Source: Chaetoderma sp. LZ-2023a (taxonomy: Eukaryota > Mollusca > Caudofoveata > Chaetodermatida > Chaetodermatidae). From it: a stretch of DNA of 64,000 bases. The DNA is taken from contig CM067370.1 of assembly GCA_034401795.1 (NCBI GenBank), forward strand, positions 108,089,387-108,153,386, read 5' to 3'. The notes under the pieces were generated by a model, which searched no databases, was not told the origin of the DNA, and saw nothing but the letters and a program-made list of their open reading frames with translations. The position numbers were made by a program, and so were the translations under genes. Positions 1 to 13,400 of the stretch are shown here, piece after piece. Numbering within the stretch: the first letter of the stretch is position 1; each line of letters opens with the position of its first letter.

Positions 1-1260
1 TGCGCTTCATCCTCTTGATATAAGGAAGTGTGCCCAAGTTTAGTCCCAATAGGGCAAAACAAACACGAACAGACATGGAAAGATGATATGTGGAGCTAAA
101 GAAAAAACTTAACCAACATTAGATGCTGATAGACCGACAAACGGACATATTTTAATTTTCACCAATAACAAGTAGTGGTTCCTAATATATTCAGAAATGA
201 GCAGTAGTGCTCATTTTTATTGCACTTTAATGAAAACGTTAATCAAAAATATGTTGATGCTGACAACTGTGATTGGATTTAGCGATACCTGTATCTTACT
301 TAATGATACAAAGGTGAGATAATACACATCATTGTCTCGCATGAGAAGCAGAAAGTGAGACATATGTGGCACTTTTCCGACGGCAGCGGCGAAGACGGCG
401 TTAACAATGTTAAGTTTTTGCATTTAGCAAAACTTATAAGCTTATATATTTCAGAATTGGTTAATCCTATTCAAACTAAACTTGGATACATTGTTACCTA
501 TAATGTCGGGAAGCAGCATGTTGAGACTGAGGTCACAAGGTCAAAGTCACTGTGACCTTGATACAAAACTGTTTTTTCAATGTTAAGTTTTTGCATTTAG
601 CAAAACTTCTCGGCTTATGTTTCAGGATTGGTTAATCCTATTGGAACTAAACTTAGAAAGATTGTTACCTATAATGTTAGGAAGCAGCATGTTGATACTG
701 AGTTCACAAGGTCAAGGTCACTGTTAGCTTGATATAAAACTCTTTCTTTTCAATGTTAAATTTTTGCATTTAGCAAAACATCTCGGCTTATCTTTCAGGA
801 TTGGTTAATCCTATTGAAACTAAACTTAGATGCATTGTTACATATAACGCCACGAAGAAGCATGTTGACACTGACGTCACAACGTCGAAGGTCAAGGTCA
901 TTCTGACCTCTACAAAACTTTGTTATTTTTTGGCTTAGCAAATCTTATCATGTTATATTTTGGGATTGCTTAACCCCAATGGAACACAACTTGGGTACAT
1001 GGTTGCTTATACCATGAGGATACAGGATGGTGACATGGAGGTCAACCGGTCAAAGGTCAAGGTCATTCGAATATTGCCATTTGACTTTTGCTTTTCAACC
1101 GTAAGTTTTTCCATTCAGCAAATCATTTATCTTTCAGGATTGGTTAATTCTAGTGGAACTAAAATTGAATACATGGTTACCAATGACACTATGACAAAGA
1201 GGACAGGCGAGACATTTAATTCCGTCGAATTCTTGTTTTGACCATAGCATACAAAATATC
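1..1260. repeat. Family V tandem-like repeat, copy 1
   Basis: Four or five degenerate units of about 170 bp recur. Each has a 'tttttgcatttagcaaaact' core, a 'ggattggttaatcctat' segment and a 'aaggtcaaggtcac' segment. The ends are recognisable: 'agaaagtgagacatatgtg' near 350 and 'cgagacatttaattccgtcg' near 1210. The same ends occur in reverse order at 9.75-10.5 kb and 45.35-46.1 kb. No credible coding. The sequence left of about 340 looks like further decayed units. Confidence 0.8.
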
Positions 1261-1316
1261 TCTGAGAATGCCAAACAACAATTACATAGCAGCATGTACA
1301 AGGAATAATGACATAC

Positions 1317-1476
1317 CTGCTCTGACTGAAGTAGAATGTTGAAATGGTCCAACAAAGCTAGCGCGATATGACAGCCACCAAGCAGTCCAGTGGCATGGTG
1401 GATACAGCTGCCAGCACGGCGACGTAACTTCCAACATGGTCGTGTCAAACAGTAAACCAGAGCTCGGTACACAAAA
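1317..1476 (-). CDS. GCN1: GCN1 exon p (last in window)
   Basis: It is 160 nt, phase 2 to 0, reading FVYRALVYCLTRPCWKLRRR and on through LLGGCHIALALLDHFNILLQ to SEQ before GTATGT. It aligns with human YHRALVAVLLSRTWHVRRQA...LSSLGGFKLAHGLLEELKTVL. The coding region continues left of the window. Confidence 0.93.
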
Positions 1477-4400
1477 CTGAACACAATTTAAAAAACCGAT
1501 TAGGTTGAAATTTAATTCATTGTATCAATACTATAGGGTAAGCCATTCTCATGCGTGCGTGCGTGTATTTTGAGCTGTATTTCAGGTGTGTGTGTATCTT
1601 GAGCTGCATCTCAGGAATTATCTCTCCTATTTTGGCTTAGATGTTAACACAAGAAAGGGTGATCTTCCACTAGGATTCGACAACTTTGTTCGTGATTTGA
1701 ATAAAAAAAATGTCTACAAAGTGAGAACAAGAGCTCCGCAAACGCCGCATAATATCATGCCATGATGACAAACCAATGAATGAGAGCGATCAGAAAATAT
1801 TTATTTCTTCCTCAGACCCATCAGACCCATCAGATGTATCATATTGGATTTTGGATTATCGTAAATTTCTAAGTTTCTTCACCAGACATATTCCAAAGAA
1901 CCCAGGAAGTGATCCGAGAAATGGTAACAGACATATCATCCAGATACCAACTTTCAAGATGGCAGCTTATGGCTGGCAGCCATCTTGGAATTCGGATCAT
2001 CGTCAATTTTGATAGGTTTTTCTCCAGACCTAATCCAACCACCCTATGAAGTTTCAAAGTGATCTGATAAACGGGAATAGAGTAATCTTCCGGAAACCGA
2101 TTTTCAAGATGGTGGCTGGCGGCCATATTAAATTTCAGATCATTGTCAATTTCGATAGGTTTCTTCTCCATACCTAGTCCAACCCACCCTATGATGTTTC
2201 AGTGATCTGATAAACGGTAACAGAGTTATCATCTGGAAACCAATTTTCAAGATGGCCACCGGTGGCTGGCGGCCATCTTGGATTTTGGATCATCGTCAAT
2301 TTCGATAGGTTTCTTCCCCAGACCTAGTCTAACCACTCCATGAAGTTTCAAAGCGATCCAACAAACGGTAACAAGAGTTATTATCCGGAAACCAATTTTC
2401 AAGATGGACGCCGGTGGCTGGCAGCCATCTTGGATTTTGGATCATCGTCAATTCGATAGGTTTCTTCCCCAAACCTAGTCCAAACACCCTATGAAGCTTC
2501 AATGCGATCCGACAAACAGTAACGGAGTTATCATTCGGAAACCAATTTTCAAGATGGCCGCCGGTGGCTAGCGGCCACCGTGGATTTTGGATCATCGTCG
2601 ATTTCGAAAGGTTTCTTCCCAAGAACTAACCCAACGACCCTATGAAATTTCAATGCAATCCAACAAACGGTAATGGAGTTATCATCCGGAAACCAATTTT
2701 CAAGATGACTACCGGTGGATGGCGGCCATCTTGGATTTTGGATCATTGTCAATTTCGATAGGTTTCTTCCCAAGACCTAGTCCAACCAACCTATGAAGTC
2801 TCAATGCGATCCGACAAACGGTAACGGAGTTATCATCCGGAAACCACTCGGCCGCCCGCCCGCCCACCCGGACGGAGGCGGCATTACATAACCCGTTAAA
2901 TTTGTTGGCGGGGTATAAAAAGCACATGTACTCTGTCTCAAGTACTTTGCCAAAGTACTCGTACTCGGCCTCAGTACAGCTGCCTGTACTTGACCCCAAC
3001 CCTGGTCACTTGCTACAGAGATTAATTTTAGAGAATTTCACAAACTACATTACACAATTATATAATTTTATCAACAAAATAATATGCACTTTGAAATTAT
3101 TTTTAACAATCAACCCCTCAATTTACGCTCCAGATTTTAATAGCGATAGATTTATCTAGCAAGCCTACAGTAATTACTTCAGCTAATAATAGTATAGTTT
3201 GTTATTCATATTTAGCTCAAATGTGGCTTCTGTTAAAATGTCACTCTCTGGCAGAGCCACTGAGGATTACCTGGCCATGTTGTCACTGAGTTTCTGTGGA
3301 TGGTCCAGCAGTAATCTTTCTGCTAATCTAACGACGTTGTGCAGTGCTGAAAGAAAACAAGACAAGACACGTTCTCATTCAATCGATTGGATCTCAAGAA
3401 ACAGATGCATTATTTTTGTCTTATGTAAAACATAAGCTGAACGCATGTATATTAGCTTTGGTCCACATAAGACAATTTCTGAATGCTACAAACGAACAGT
3501 TAGACATTTGGGAAGATCTACATTCATAACTGCATGATAATATTATTTTGACAATGGAATAAACGAATTCAAATAGGCATTATTTTTCATTCCATGAAAT
3601 GAATGTAAATTCACCCTTAAAGGAATTGAGATTTTTGTTAAAATTTCAAAATGTAACTTTGTTCCAGAGGGCCTAGAATTTAAGTGCTTATATCCTGAAT
3701 CCATCTACTACATTCCACAACCCGCAAGGAAGAAGAGAAACTGCTGCCAGATCACCTTGCCATAACGCCTTGCAGATTTGCGAATGAACTGGATGGATTC
3801 ATAAGAATGAAGCATGAACTGGATGCATTCATGAGATTTAAGCAATGTTCAATTCTCAGAGCATGTGGAAGAAATTATGGCTGAATAATTATTACAAGAT
3901 ACATAAAAGCTACAGCTTTTTTCAAAATGAACATCAGTTATTTGCAACTGAGTAATGAATGCTGAAAACTGACCAGTAGAACGGTAAAAATACATTCCAA
4001 AGTTCGAGAGCATTTAAACTAGTTCATCCCGATTGTAGCACAGATCGGCCGGACGGGTACGAACCGTCCCAGCTAAGCTGGATACGGGACGACCGCTCCG
4101 GGTGCGTTCCAAGCACACACCCCTGAGTAAGATAGTACATGTGTATAGAGCCCTAAGAGGTTTCGCTAAAACGACCAAGTCCGTAAGAACGCGTAGTGTG
4201 CATGCATGTGTATCAGAGCCTCCCCTGGCACCATGTGTCAGTATTGGGAAAGAGTGTATGCTTATAGTGTACCGAGTTGGTACTGGTGATTTCTTCAAAT
4301 CACACTATTCTCATCTTTCTTGGTACCAATCAGGACCGGAATGAAATGAGAACCTTTTACCTTTTTAAAATCGGACCAGAAATGGCCCAGTTATCATTAA

Positions 4401-7400
4401 ATGGCTCACTTAAATTATTTTCAAAATACTGCTTTGACGTCGTAATCGCGTGTATATATTAAACAAGAGGCCCAAGGGTCCTGTGTCGCTCACCTGGAGC
4501 ACCATCAATTTTTGTCAAAATTGTTGGTGGGTGCTTTAGCAGTCTTTTAAATGAGTTTGTGGACATTTTGGCAATATGGCCGCCAAACACACTACATTTT
4601 GATTAGCCCACGGAGCCCCTGTTTTTTGATGGATTAACTTCCCTTGAACAAATTTTAATGGCCCAAATTTCGGCCTGATCCCTTCTGCGGTTCTGGAGGA
4701 GCCGTTTTCGGGAAAACCAGGTCATCCAAGATGGTCGCCGAACCATTTGGTCAATCAAGTCCTCTTGAACAAACTTGGCTTACCCCTTGGCCTAGATGAA
4801 GATTCCCAAGTAGTTTCGGAGATTTTTAAAGACATTTCCTAAAATCGGCCAAAATCCAAAATGGCTGCCGGGCAAATTGGCCGATCGGGTTCATTTGAAC
4901 AAACTTGGATCTCTATGCCCTAAGGATGAGTCCTGCCAAAACATAATTGAAATCGGCCGAGTAGCTCTTGAGAAGACATTTTAAATTTCCCATTGCTTTA
5001 GCATGGGAGCTTTTGACGAGAAAATTATCCAAGATGGCCGTCAAACTGTTTATCCGACAACTTCAAAAATTGCAAATTTGAGCTCAGAATACAAAAAAAA
5101 CCATATATAGAACCAATTTTGGCCTCAAAATCGATCACATAAAAAAATCCAATATGGCCCCCAAACCGGCTACATTTTGATTGGTCCATGGCAGCCATGT
5201 TTTTATCCCTACAGCGGTTCTGGAGAAGTTGTTTAAGGGAAAACTAGGTCATCCAAGATGGCAGCTGAACCATTCTGTCAATCAAGTCGTCTTGAGCAAA
5301 CTTGGCTTACGTCTTTCCCTAAATGAGGTTTCATAAGTTTTGAATCGATTCCCAAAGGGATTTCGGAGATGATTTTTAAAGACATTTCCTAAAATCGGCC
5401 GAAATCCAAGATGGCCACCGGCCAAATTAGCCGATCGGCTTCATTTGAACAAACTTGGATCTCTATGCCCTAAGGATGCTTCCTGCTAAATATAATTGAA
5501 ATCGGCCTAGCAGTTCTCTAGAAGACATTTTAAATTTCCCATTGGTTTAGTATGGGTGCCTTTGGCTGGAAAATAATCCAAGATGGCCGCCAAACCATTT
5601 ATCCGACAATTTCAAAAATTGCAAATTTGAGCTCAGAATACCCAAAAACATATATAGAACCAATTTTGGCCTAAAAAATGATCAAATAAAAAAATCCAAT
5701 ATGGCCACCAAACATGCTACATTTTGATTGGCCCACCGCGGCCATGTTTTTTGACGGATCAACTTCCCTTGAACAAACTTTAATGGCCCATAGTCCCTGA
5801 TCATATTTCCCATATTTCGGCCTGATCCTTTCAGCGGTTCTGGAGAAATCGTTTTTGGGAAAACTAGGTCATCCAAGATGGCCACCGAACCGTTTGGTCA
5901 ATCAAGTCTTCTTGAACAAACCTGACTTACCTCTTTCCCTAGATGATGTTTCATGAGTTTTGAATCGATTCCAAAAGTGGTTTCGAAGAAGATTTTTTCC
6001 TAAAGATGTTTCCTAAAATCGGCCGAAATAAAAGATGGCCGCCGGCCAAATTGGCCGATTGGCTCCATTTGAACAACTTAGATCCCTATGCTCTAAGGAT
6101 GCTTCCTGCCAAATATAATTTAAATTGGCCCAGGGGTTCTTAAGAAGAAGTCGTTTAAAGGAAAAGTTGACGGACGGATGGCCGATGGATGGACACACGA
6201 CGGACGGTACCCACGGCATAAGCTCACTTGGCCTTTCAGGCCAGCTGAGCTAATGAATGGGGAATGCGCTGACCATGTTACCTTTTCTAGCTGCACACTG
6301 ATTGGCTGCTGCTCGCCCTCTGATTGGCTGGAGCGACCTGCCTCTGACGTCACAAGTAGTATAAACGGAGCCAGAAATTGAGAATCGAGAGCACTTCGGC
6401 GTGGAAGCCGACACGACAGCAAAGCTGCTAGACCAGCGCAGTGCTAGACATGGGAGAAGTGCTGACTGACTGTGGTACCTACATCACAGCAGTGCCTTTC
6501 GGAATTGAGATCTCCTGCGCCGGTGAGTAGCGTTGAACATCTGCAATCACAATTTTGGAAGCTCTCGGACGGCAATTCGAGGCCAAATTAATTTAATAGA
6601 ATGCCCTTTTCCAGAACACTCACAGAAGAGCTTCTCTGCGGATGGGCCTTGCGGGCCCGATGTAATTCTACAGGATGTAGAGCCGAAGTGATTCTTGGTG
6701 GATAACTCGCCGGATCTTCCGGACCACGCTGAAAAGTGGTATCAAACTTCCGCGCAGCATGTCGTATGTTAATTAACTTTTAGATTGCAGTCTGGTGGGA
6801 CTCTGCCCGGTGCGTCGCAAGAGCTATGTGACGTATTCCGCACAGTGTACCCAGTTTATGCACATGCATATTTAATTACAACTGTAGCCCTCCTTGTTAA
6901 TGGGCAACTTTCAAACTACCAGACGGAAACTTTACAACACACTGTGTAAATTTATGTATCAGTTATTCTGACTATCTAATGGAGATCTTTCTATAACTGT
7001 TCTTCTTCAGTCTTGAGAGTGAGCCGCATCAACAGCCTGCTTGCAGAAATCTTCCCTGCAACTTCGGAATCGTGCCATCTCGCGCTACTCAACCGTAGCG
7101 TTTCAATTTCCGTGATTTATGAACTCTTACTGTACCGATGACCAATAGGTACTCAAGTACCTATACTATTGTACACTTCATTATTTCCATACTAGGTACT
7201 GATGACTAATAGATACCTACCCGGTCCTTAAGACCGCATTTTTATACTTTCTGTTTCATATTGTATATATTATTCTAATTTCCGTGTGCTTACAACTAAC
7301 GAGCACCGTAATATACCTGATATACTGTTAGCACTGTACTAGTTAGTTATGTATATGGCAAGTAGCCATCCTAGTTATTCTGTTTTGTTTATATATAAAA

Positions 7401-10400
7401 ACTCTAGAACGCAGTAAGCTAGGCAATACTATACAGCAACATTATATCCGCATCACCACTAGCCCAGCATCAATTTTACGCTGAGGTCACCGAACATGCC
7501 CACCATGCTCGAATCTAACATGTCACTGACTAAACCTGGCTATTCTAGCTCGATAGGATAGGTTTAAATTAGTTAGGGACAATCTCTCCGTAAGAGACAC
7601 ATTGTGTACGCCTCTTTTCCGGCTGTAGTGGATATGTAACACCAAACACTGGCTAGACTGTATAAATTGGCTATTTACCTTAGAGCCCCTCCAGCTGCAT
7701 GGCTTAAAAATTGTCTGGACTCCCAATCGACACATTGGCAGGATCCAACTCTGGGAAACTATGGGGGTTTCCGAGCGGTGATAACTAGTGTCAATTTACA
7801 TACACTCCCCCAGTATCTTCGGATACCAGTTAGTTTAGATTCGCCCGCCAATGTAGGAAGCATTGTAAAAAGAAATTATATTATGTAACACCGGCCTGCA
7901 GTGCATCTCTGGGCATTCTGGAACTTAACCCTAATGACAGGTGAAACGTTAATTCCGTAACACACAAGTGACGGACAAGACACAGATCTCAATCCAACTC
8001 GGTATAGTGACTGGGTGAGGTTTTAGAACCCACCACGCCCTCACGTGAAGGTCACTAGTGATGGATATGTCTCTTACTCCCACCATAAATACTACTGCGC
8101 TTTCTAAACTGCTTATGTCAACTGTAAATTGTCCTGGTGATGTTATATGTGGTTATGGTGCAATGGTGACCGGATCGTCATATGATCCGGGAGCTGTCGC
8201 TCCGTAACATGTTTCTCGGAGGAAGATGCTATGCGGGGAATCTTCGCCAGTTAGACATGTGTCAATAAATAGGTGGGAATCCATGCCGCTTGCGGCCAAA
8301 GCTTGGAAACGTATCTAACAACTGAAGGGTACATTAGACTTTAGCAGAAGGCCCGCATAAATAAAGCGGTAACTACCAATTCAGTATCTTTGGACCTACA
8401 TAAGACCCGTCTTCACACAAACCAGCAAGCATCACATTAATTATAGCTTCACTAGGATTGAGCACCGCACGTAGTTTTTTGTTTGAACAAGAGTGGCCCT
8501 TTTTGCCAGCCCTTTTCCTCCGCTTCGGCGTTAAAGGCATTTTCCTGTGATGGAGGCCCACGCGAGGCACCTTCCTCTCACAACAATAATATTTTGTATG
8601 TGATAGGGGTATATTGGTTTATATTAAACTATTCAAATGGCCTCATTGCGATGCTCCCTTGCGGGGATACCGCTGCAGATTTACGAATCTGTGTAGTACC
8701 GTCGGCAAGGCCATGTTGAAAGAACACCAGTTGGTTCTATGTACTGTATTATTCTACTCATTCCTAACAAACGAGTACAATTGTTTGTATAGTTATTATG
8801 CTTTTTAATTATTATTATCATGTCCAGACTTTTACATTAGTTAATGGCCCGACATACCGGTGACACGAACAGTTGGAATGAGACCGTGAGGTTCAATCTC
8901 GGCGACAATGGTCGCACGGCCCCACTGGAACGTGATCGTTCCACCAGCTAAGCCGGTTTTTATACCTTCCGGAGTGACGAAACGGGATCCGTAACCCCGA
9001 GAACCGTAGCTAACCAGCCCTCCCACACATCCTGTACATGCCGTGCAACGGAGTGGAGCAACATAACGGACAGGCGCTTACCCATGCCAGCTACACGATA
9101 AAGCCAATATAGCAATTTCTTTACCATGTAAGCAATGTTCTGCTAAATGTTTTGAAACTAAGAATTTATCATTGAGATTTAAGGCAGGGCCAGCAAGATG
9201 GTCAACAGGTATGACTGTTTTGAAATTGAAATTCTAGCTAGCTGTAAACATAATTTCTGACAGTTCATTTCCTACATTCAGAACTCTATCTCAATATCAA
9301 ATCACAATCATATTTCTCTAGGGCATATTACAGTGACATCGCTTCCAACAAACGTGCCATAAATGTATTATATTTAATATTACATTTCGGTGTGTGACGA
9401 AAATGATAATAATTTTTTAGTGCTGATATCAACTGCATTATGAAGCTCAACACCAGTTATCATGCTAAATGGGTGGTAATAACTGAAAACGATAATTAGA
9501 CATCATCTCAGTGGAAGTGTTAAGCAATCAAATAGTGCCTTACTGTCAGATGTAACACTGGTTAAGAACTTCTCACTGAACACCATTTGCTTATCAGCAT
9601 CGAGCAACACAGACCAAAATGGCACAAGTTTAGCCTCTAAAAATAGAAGAACAGAATGTTTTCGTGCAGTTGATTAGTTGTCGGCTACAGGATGCATAAT
9701 AAGTACAGAGATAAATACTCAAACATTTCCATTTTGTTACATTAATAAAAACAGGAATTCCGTGGAATTAAATGTCTCACCTGTCTCCTTTCTGTCACAG
9801 TGGCATTGACCCTGTGACCTCTGTGTCATCTTACTGCTTCCTAACATTATAGGTAACCATGTATTCAAGATAAGTTCCAATAGGATTAACCAATCATGAA
9901 ATATAAATGATTTGCTGAATGGAAAATCTTAAGATTGAAAAAGTAGAGGTCAAACAGCAATATTAACATGGCCTTGATGTTTGACCTGGTGACCTCCATG
10001 TCACCATCCTGTATCCTCTTGGCATAAGCAACCATGTACCCAAGTTGTGCTCCATTAGGGTTAAGCAATCACGCAATATAACATGATAAGATTTGTTATG
10101 CCTAAAAACTCAACATTGCAAAGTAACAAAGTTTTGTTGTGACTTCAGTGTCAGCATGCTGCTTCCTAACATTATAAGTAACGATGTATTCTAGTTTAGT
10201 TCCAATAGGATTAACCAATACTGAAAAATAAGCCAAGAAGTTTTGCTAAGCGCAAAAACATAACTTTGAAGCCTTGTATCAAGGTCAGGTTACAGTGACC
10301 TTGACCGTGTGACCTCAGTATCATCATGCTGCTTCCTAAAAGTACAGGCAACAACATAGCCAAGCTTAGTTGCAATAAGATTAAATGATCCTGAAATATA

Positions 10401-13400
10401 AGATGAATTTGGCTAAATGCAAAATCTTAACATTGTTGATGACGTCGCAGTCGGAAAAGTGACACATATGTCTCGCTTTCTGCTTCACAGGCGAGACAAA
10501 AGCGGGTTGCATAAGTAACTTGGGCAGCATTGAAGACAACAGGTGTATGTTTCACGAAATGTACTTAAGTACAGTATGTGCTTACATGTAAGTACACTAT
10601 AAGCATCAAATGCAGCATTCTGATTGGTCTCCGTCTACTTTATGACAGAGTGTAACTTATGGACATTTGTGAAAACGATTCCTCATATTAACAGCCTTTA
10701 TAAATGTCAGCATTGCATCTTTAAATTTATGCTATTACTATTCTGCGAGCTGTATGTTAAATTTCCTTGAATCAAGACACTGTAGCCAGAATACAAAAGG
10801 TCACTGATTTTAATTAATTCACTTACACGGATTCATGATTTCATGAAATAATTAATTTGTGTGTTTCTGAATGTGTTGATATTACCTGCTTCAATCTGCA
10901 AGAGCGAGAATCTTATAAGTACGCACATCGAGGAAAGGGCTTCAGTTACAAGCTGTGGCTGGCTAGTCTGGCTAGAGGCCTTTTCCAATACAGAGAGCAG
11001 CAATGGAATTAGCTGCATACCTGTGAACAATGTGTCACCTGTGAAAACACAATTAAAACCATAAACTAATGTGATTGCAAAATGTTTTTTGAAAGCAGTT
11101 TTACTGACACACACACACACACCATGAAAGGAATGCCAGCAGGGTTCGAAATTAAGATCTACCAGAGCCTAGTAGAATTCTCTCACGACTAATATTATCT
11201 GTGGATTCATAATCTCTATGGGTTGGTAATAATTTCTATCTCATGACTTATATGGGCACTATTAAATAATAATCCGTACACCCAAAAAACCCACTCATAT
11301 TCTGCAAGAGATGGTCAATGATTTGAAACTGGTGCAAACTTGAAACAAGGCAAATCAATAAATTGATGTATGCTCCCCGAAGGCATACTCTGCAGAGAAA
11401 CTGAATGGATAACCCCGAAGGCATATGCTTCAGGGAAAGGTTTGGAACTGTGGCTCAGACACAGAGAAACGAACTTGAAATTGTCAATGAGATATCATCA
11501 TATTAGGCCATCCTTAAAATATTGTTGGTTTGAGGTAATGATGTTAAATCTACAATTTGGGGAGTAGGAATGATTCGGTGGGCCATCATTCTTTTGGTCT
11601 GGCGGGATTTGCCCTAATGAACAATTTGTTAAGGATAGCTTAATAAAAGCAAAATCTAAGTTTCTCTGAATAAACACACTTAGACTTTGGCACCATATGA
11701 AAAATACATATAAAAACTATGTTCAAAATGAACAGAGATATTTTCTGTAATAATCAATGACAAGTTTGGTGACCATATGTGAAAAAGGCTTGAAACTATG
11801 GCCCGAAGAAACATTTTCTGTGATATTCAGTAGACCATGAAAAGTAGGTCAGCATGACCTACTTTTCATACTGCGCACACCTTTTCCCTAAGATGCATCC
11901 ACATATCAAGTTTGGTGACCATATGTGAAGTCTTGAAACTATGGCCCGGACAAACATTTTCTGTGATATTCAGTCGACCATGAAAAGTAGAATATTTTTG
12001 TGAAAAGCTTGTAAGATGCTAGGTTTGTCCTGATGCTAACGGTTAGTGTCCATTGAGTCTGGATGCTGATGCACTGTTTGCACGCTCCTTTTATAGTAAT
12101 CCTGTACCCGATTGTACCCGATCCTTTGTGTATGTACCCGGATTTGGTAGATACATCCCATTGTAGTTGTCGATTTTGTACCCGACTGTGTATTTGTACC
12201 CGATTTGGTAAAAATCTGTGTACTTTTTGTACCGAGTTTTGGTGTACCCGAGTGTATGTTTAATGTGTTGGTCTACCCGATTGTGCGTGTACCCAATTGT
12301 ACCTGGTTGGGAATTATTATGTACCCGAATTGTATAGTTTTATACATTGGGTTCAAGGGATATATCTCTAAATAAAAGGTTATAAAAAGGCATTGGTCCA
12401 TTTGTTAATGGGCCTCCCATATTTGATGCAGACTCCTGGCATTCCGTACCCATGTTTGGGTTATACTCATCAGAGGAAATGTGTAGACACTTTGTCACAG
12501 TAGTTTTTACTGGGATGTGTATATTCGAAAATCATTGTATAGTAGCTAAGATGTTAAAGTTTTAACAATCTATAGTTTAGAAGGATGCGTGTGGTGTTGA
12601 GATGGCTGTGTGCCATTTTCTTACCTTATAATTCATCTAAAATTTGTTGGAGGGCGATTGCCCCCCAGCTCATTCTCCCAGATGTCGTCCTCGTCCAGGC
12701 AGTCGTTCAGGATGTCTGCCTGGTAATGCTCCTCTGCGCTGGGACCGGAGACGCCGCTGTCTGGGCTGTTTCTCCATGGGTTGAATACTGGTGTGGCGGT
12801 GGCTGGTGTGGATGGCCCTTCGGTGGAACTGTCTAGTTCTGGGCTGGACAACGGTGCTGAATAATTGGTGATTGATGCTGGTGGAGTGTCTAGCTGAGAG
12901 TGGTTGCTGGACTCGTCGGTTTGTGGGATAGCTCTGGGTGTGGTGGGTGGGCTGTCGCAGCGTTCTGCAAATGGTGCGGGTGTCGGTGGTCTCGGTGAAG
13001 CTGATCTGTGGTCTGTTGATGAGGTGGATGAAGGTTTTTCTTTCTGGGCTGTATGGTGGATGTGGCTCAGGTGTAAAGGTGCATGCAGCGGCGTCCTCGC
13101 GTGCAGCCTGGATGTGTTCAGCGCTGAGGGTTGTGGAGGGAGATGTTTCTCTGGGCTGATGTAGATAGAGTGTAGGGTGCGAAGATGTGCTCTGAAATCC
13201 CTAGTTCTAGTTGAACTTTGGCCGCACTCGAGGCACCACCAGAATCCTTGTTTTAGATGTACTACACGGTTGTGGCGAACAAGACTCGTCCTCCAAGCAA
13301 AATTAGCTTCACACTTTGGGCACTGGTGTCGGTCCATGAACTAATGCTAAGATTCGGTTTAAACTTGCTGATTGCTACTAATCTTATGAAATTAAGATCG

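Noticed and set aside
4014-4344. Antiparallel 80-94 codon ORFs
   Set aside because: No protein family pattern; both strands open at once in a GC-richer non-coding block.
12585-13164. Plus-strand ORFs of 73-86 codons
   Set aside because: Antisense shadows of the minus-strand zinc-finger ORF; Trp/Val/Gly-rich by-products of its Pro/Ser codons.
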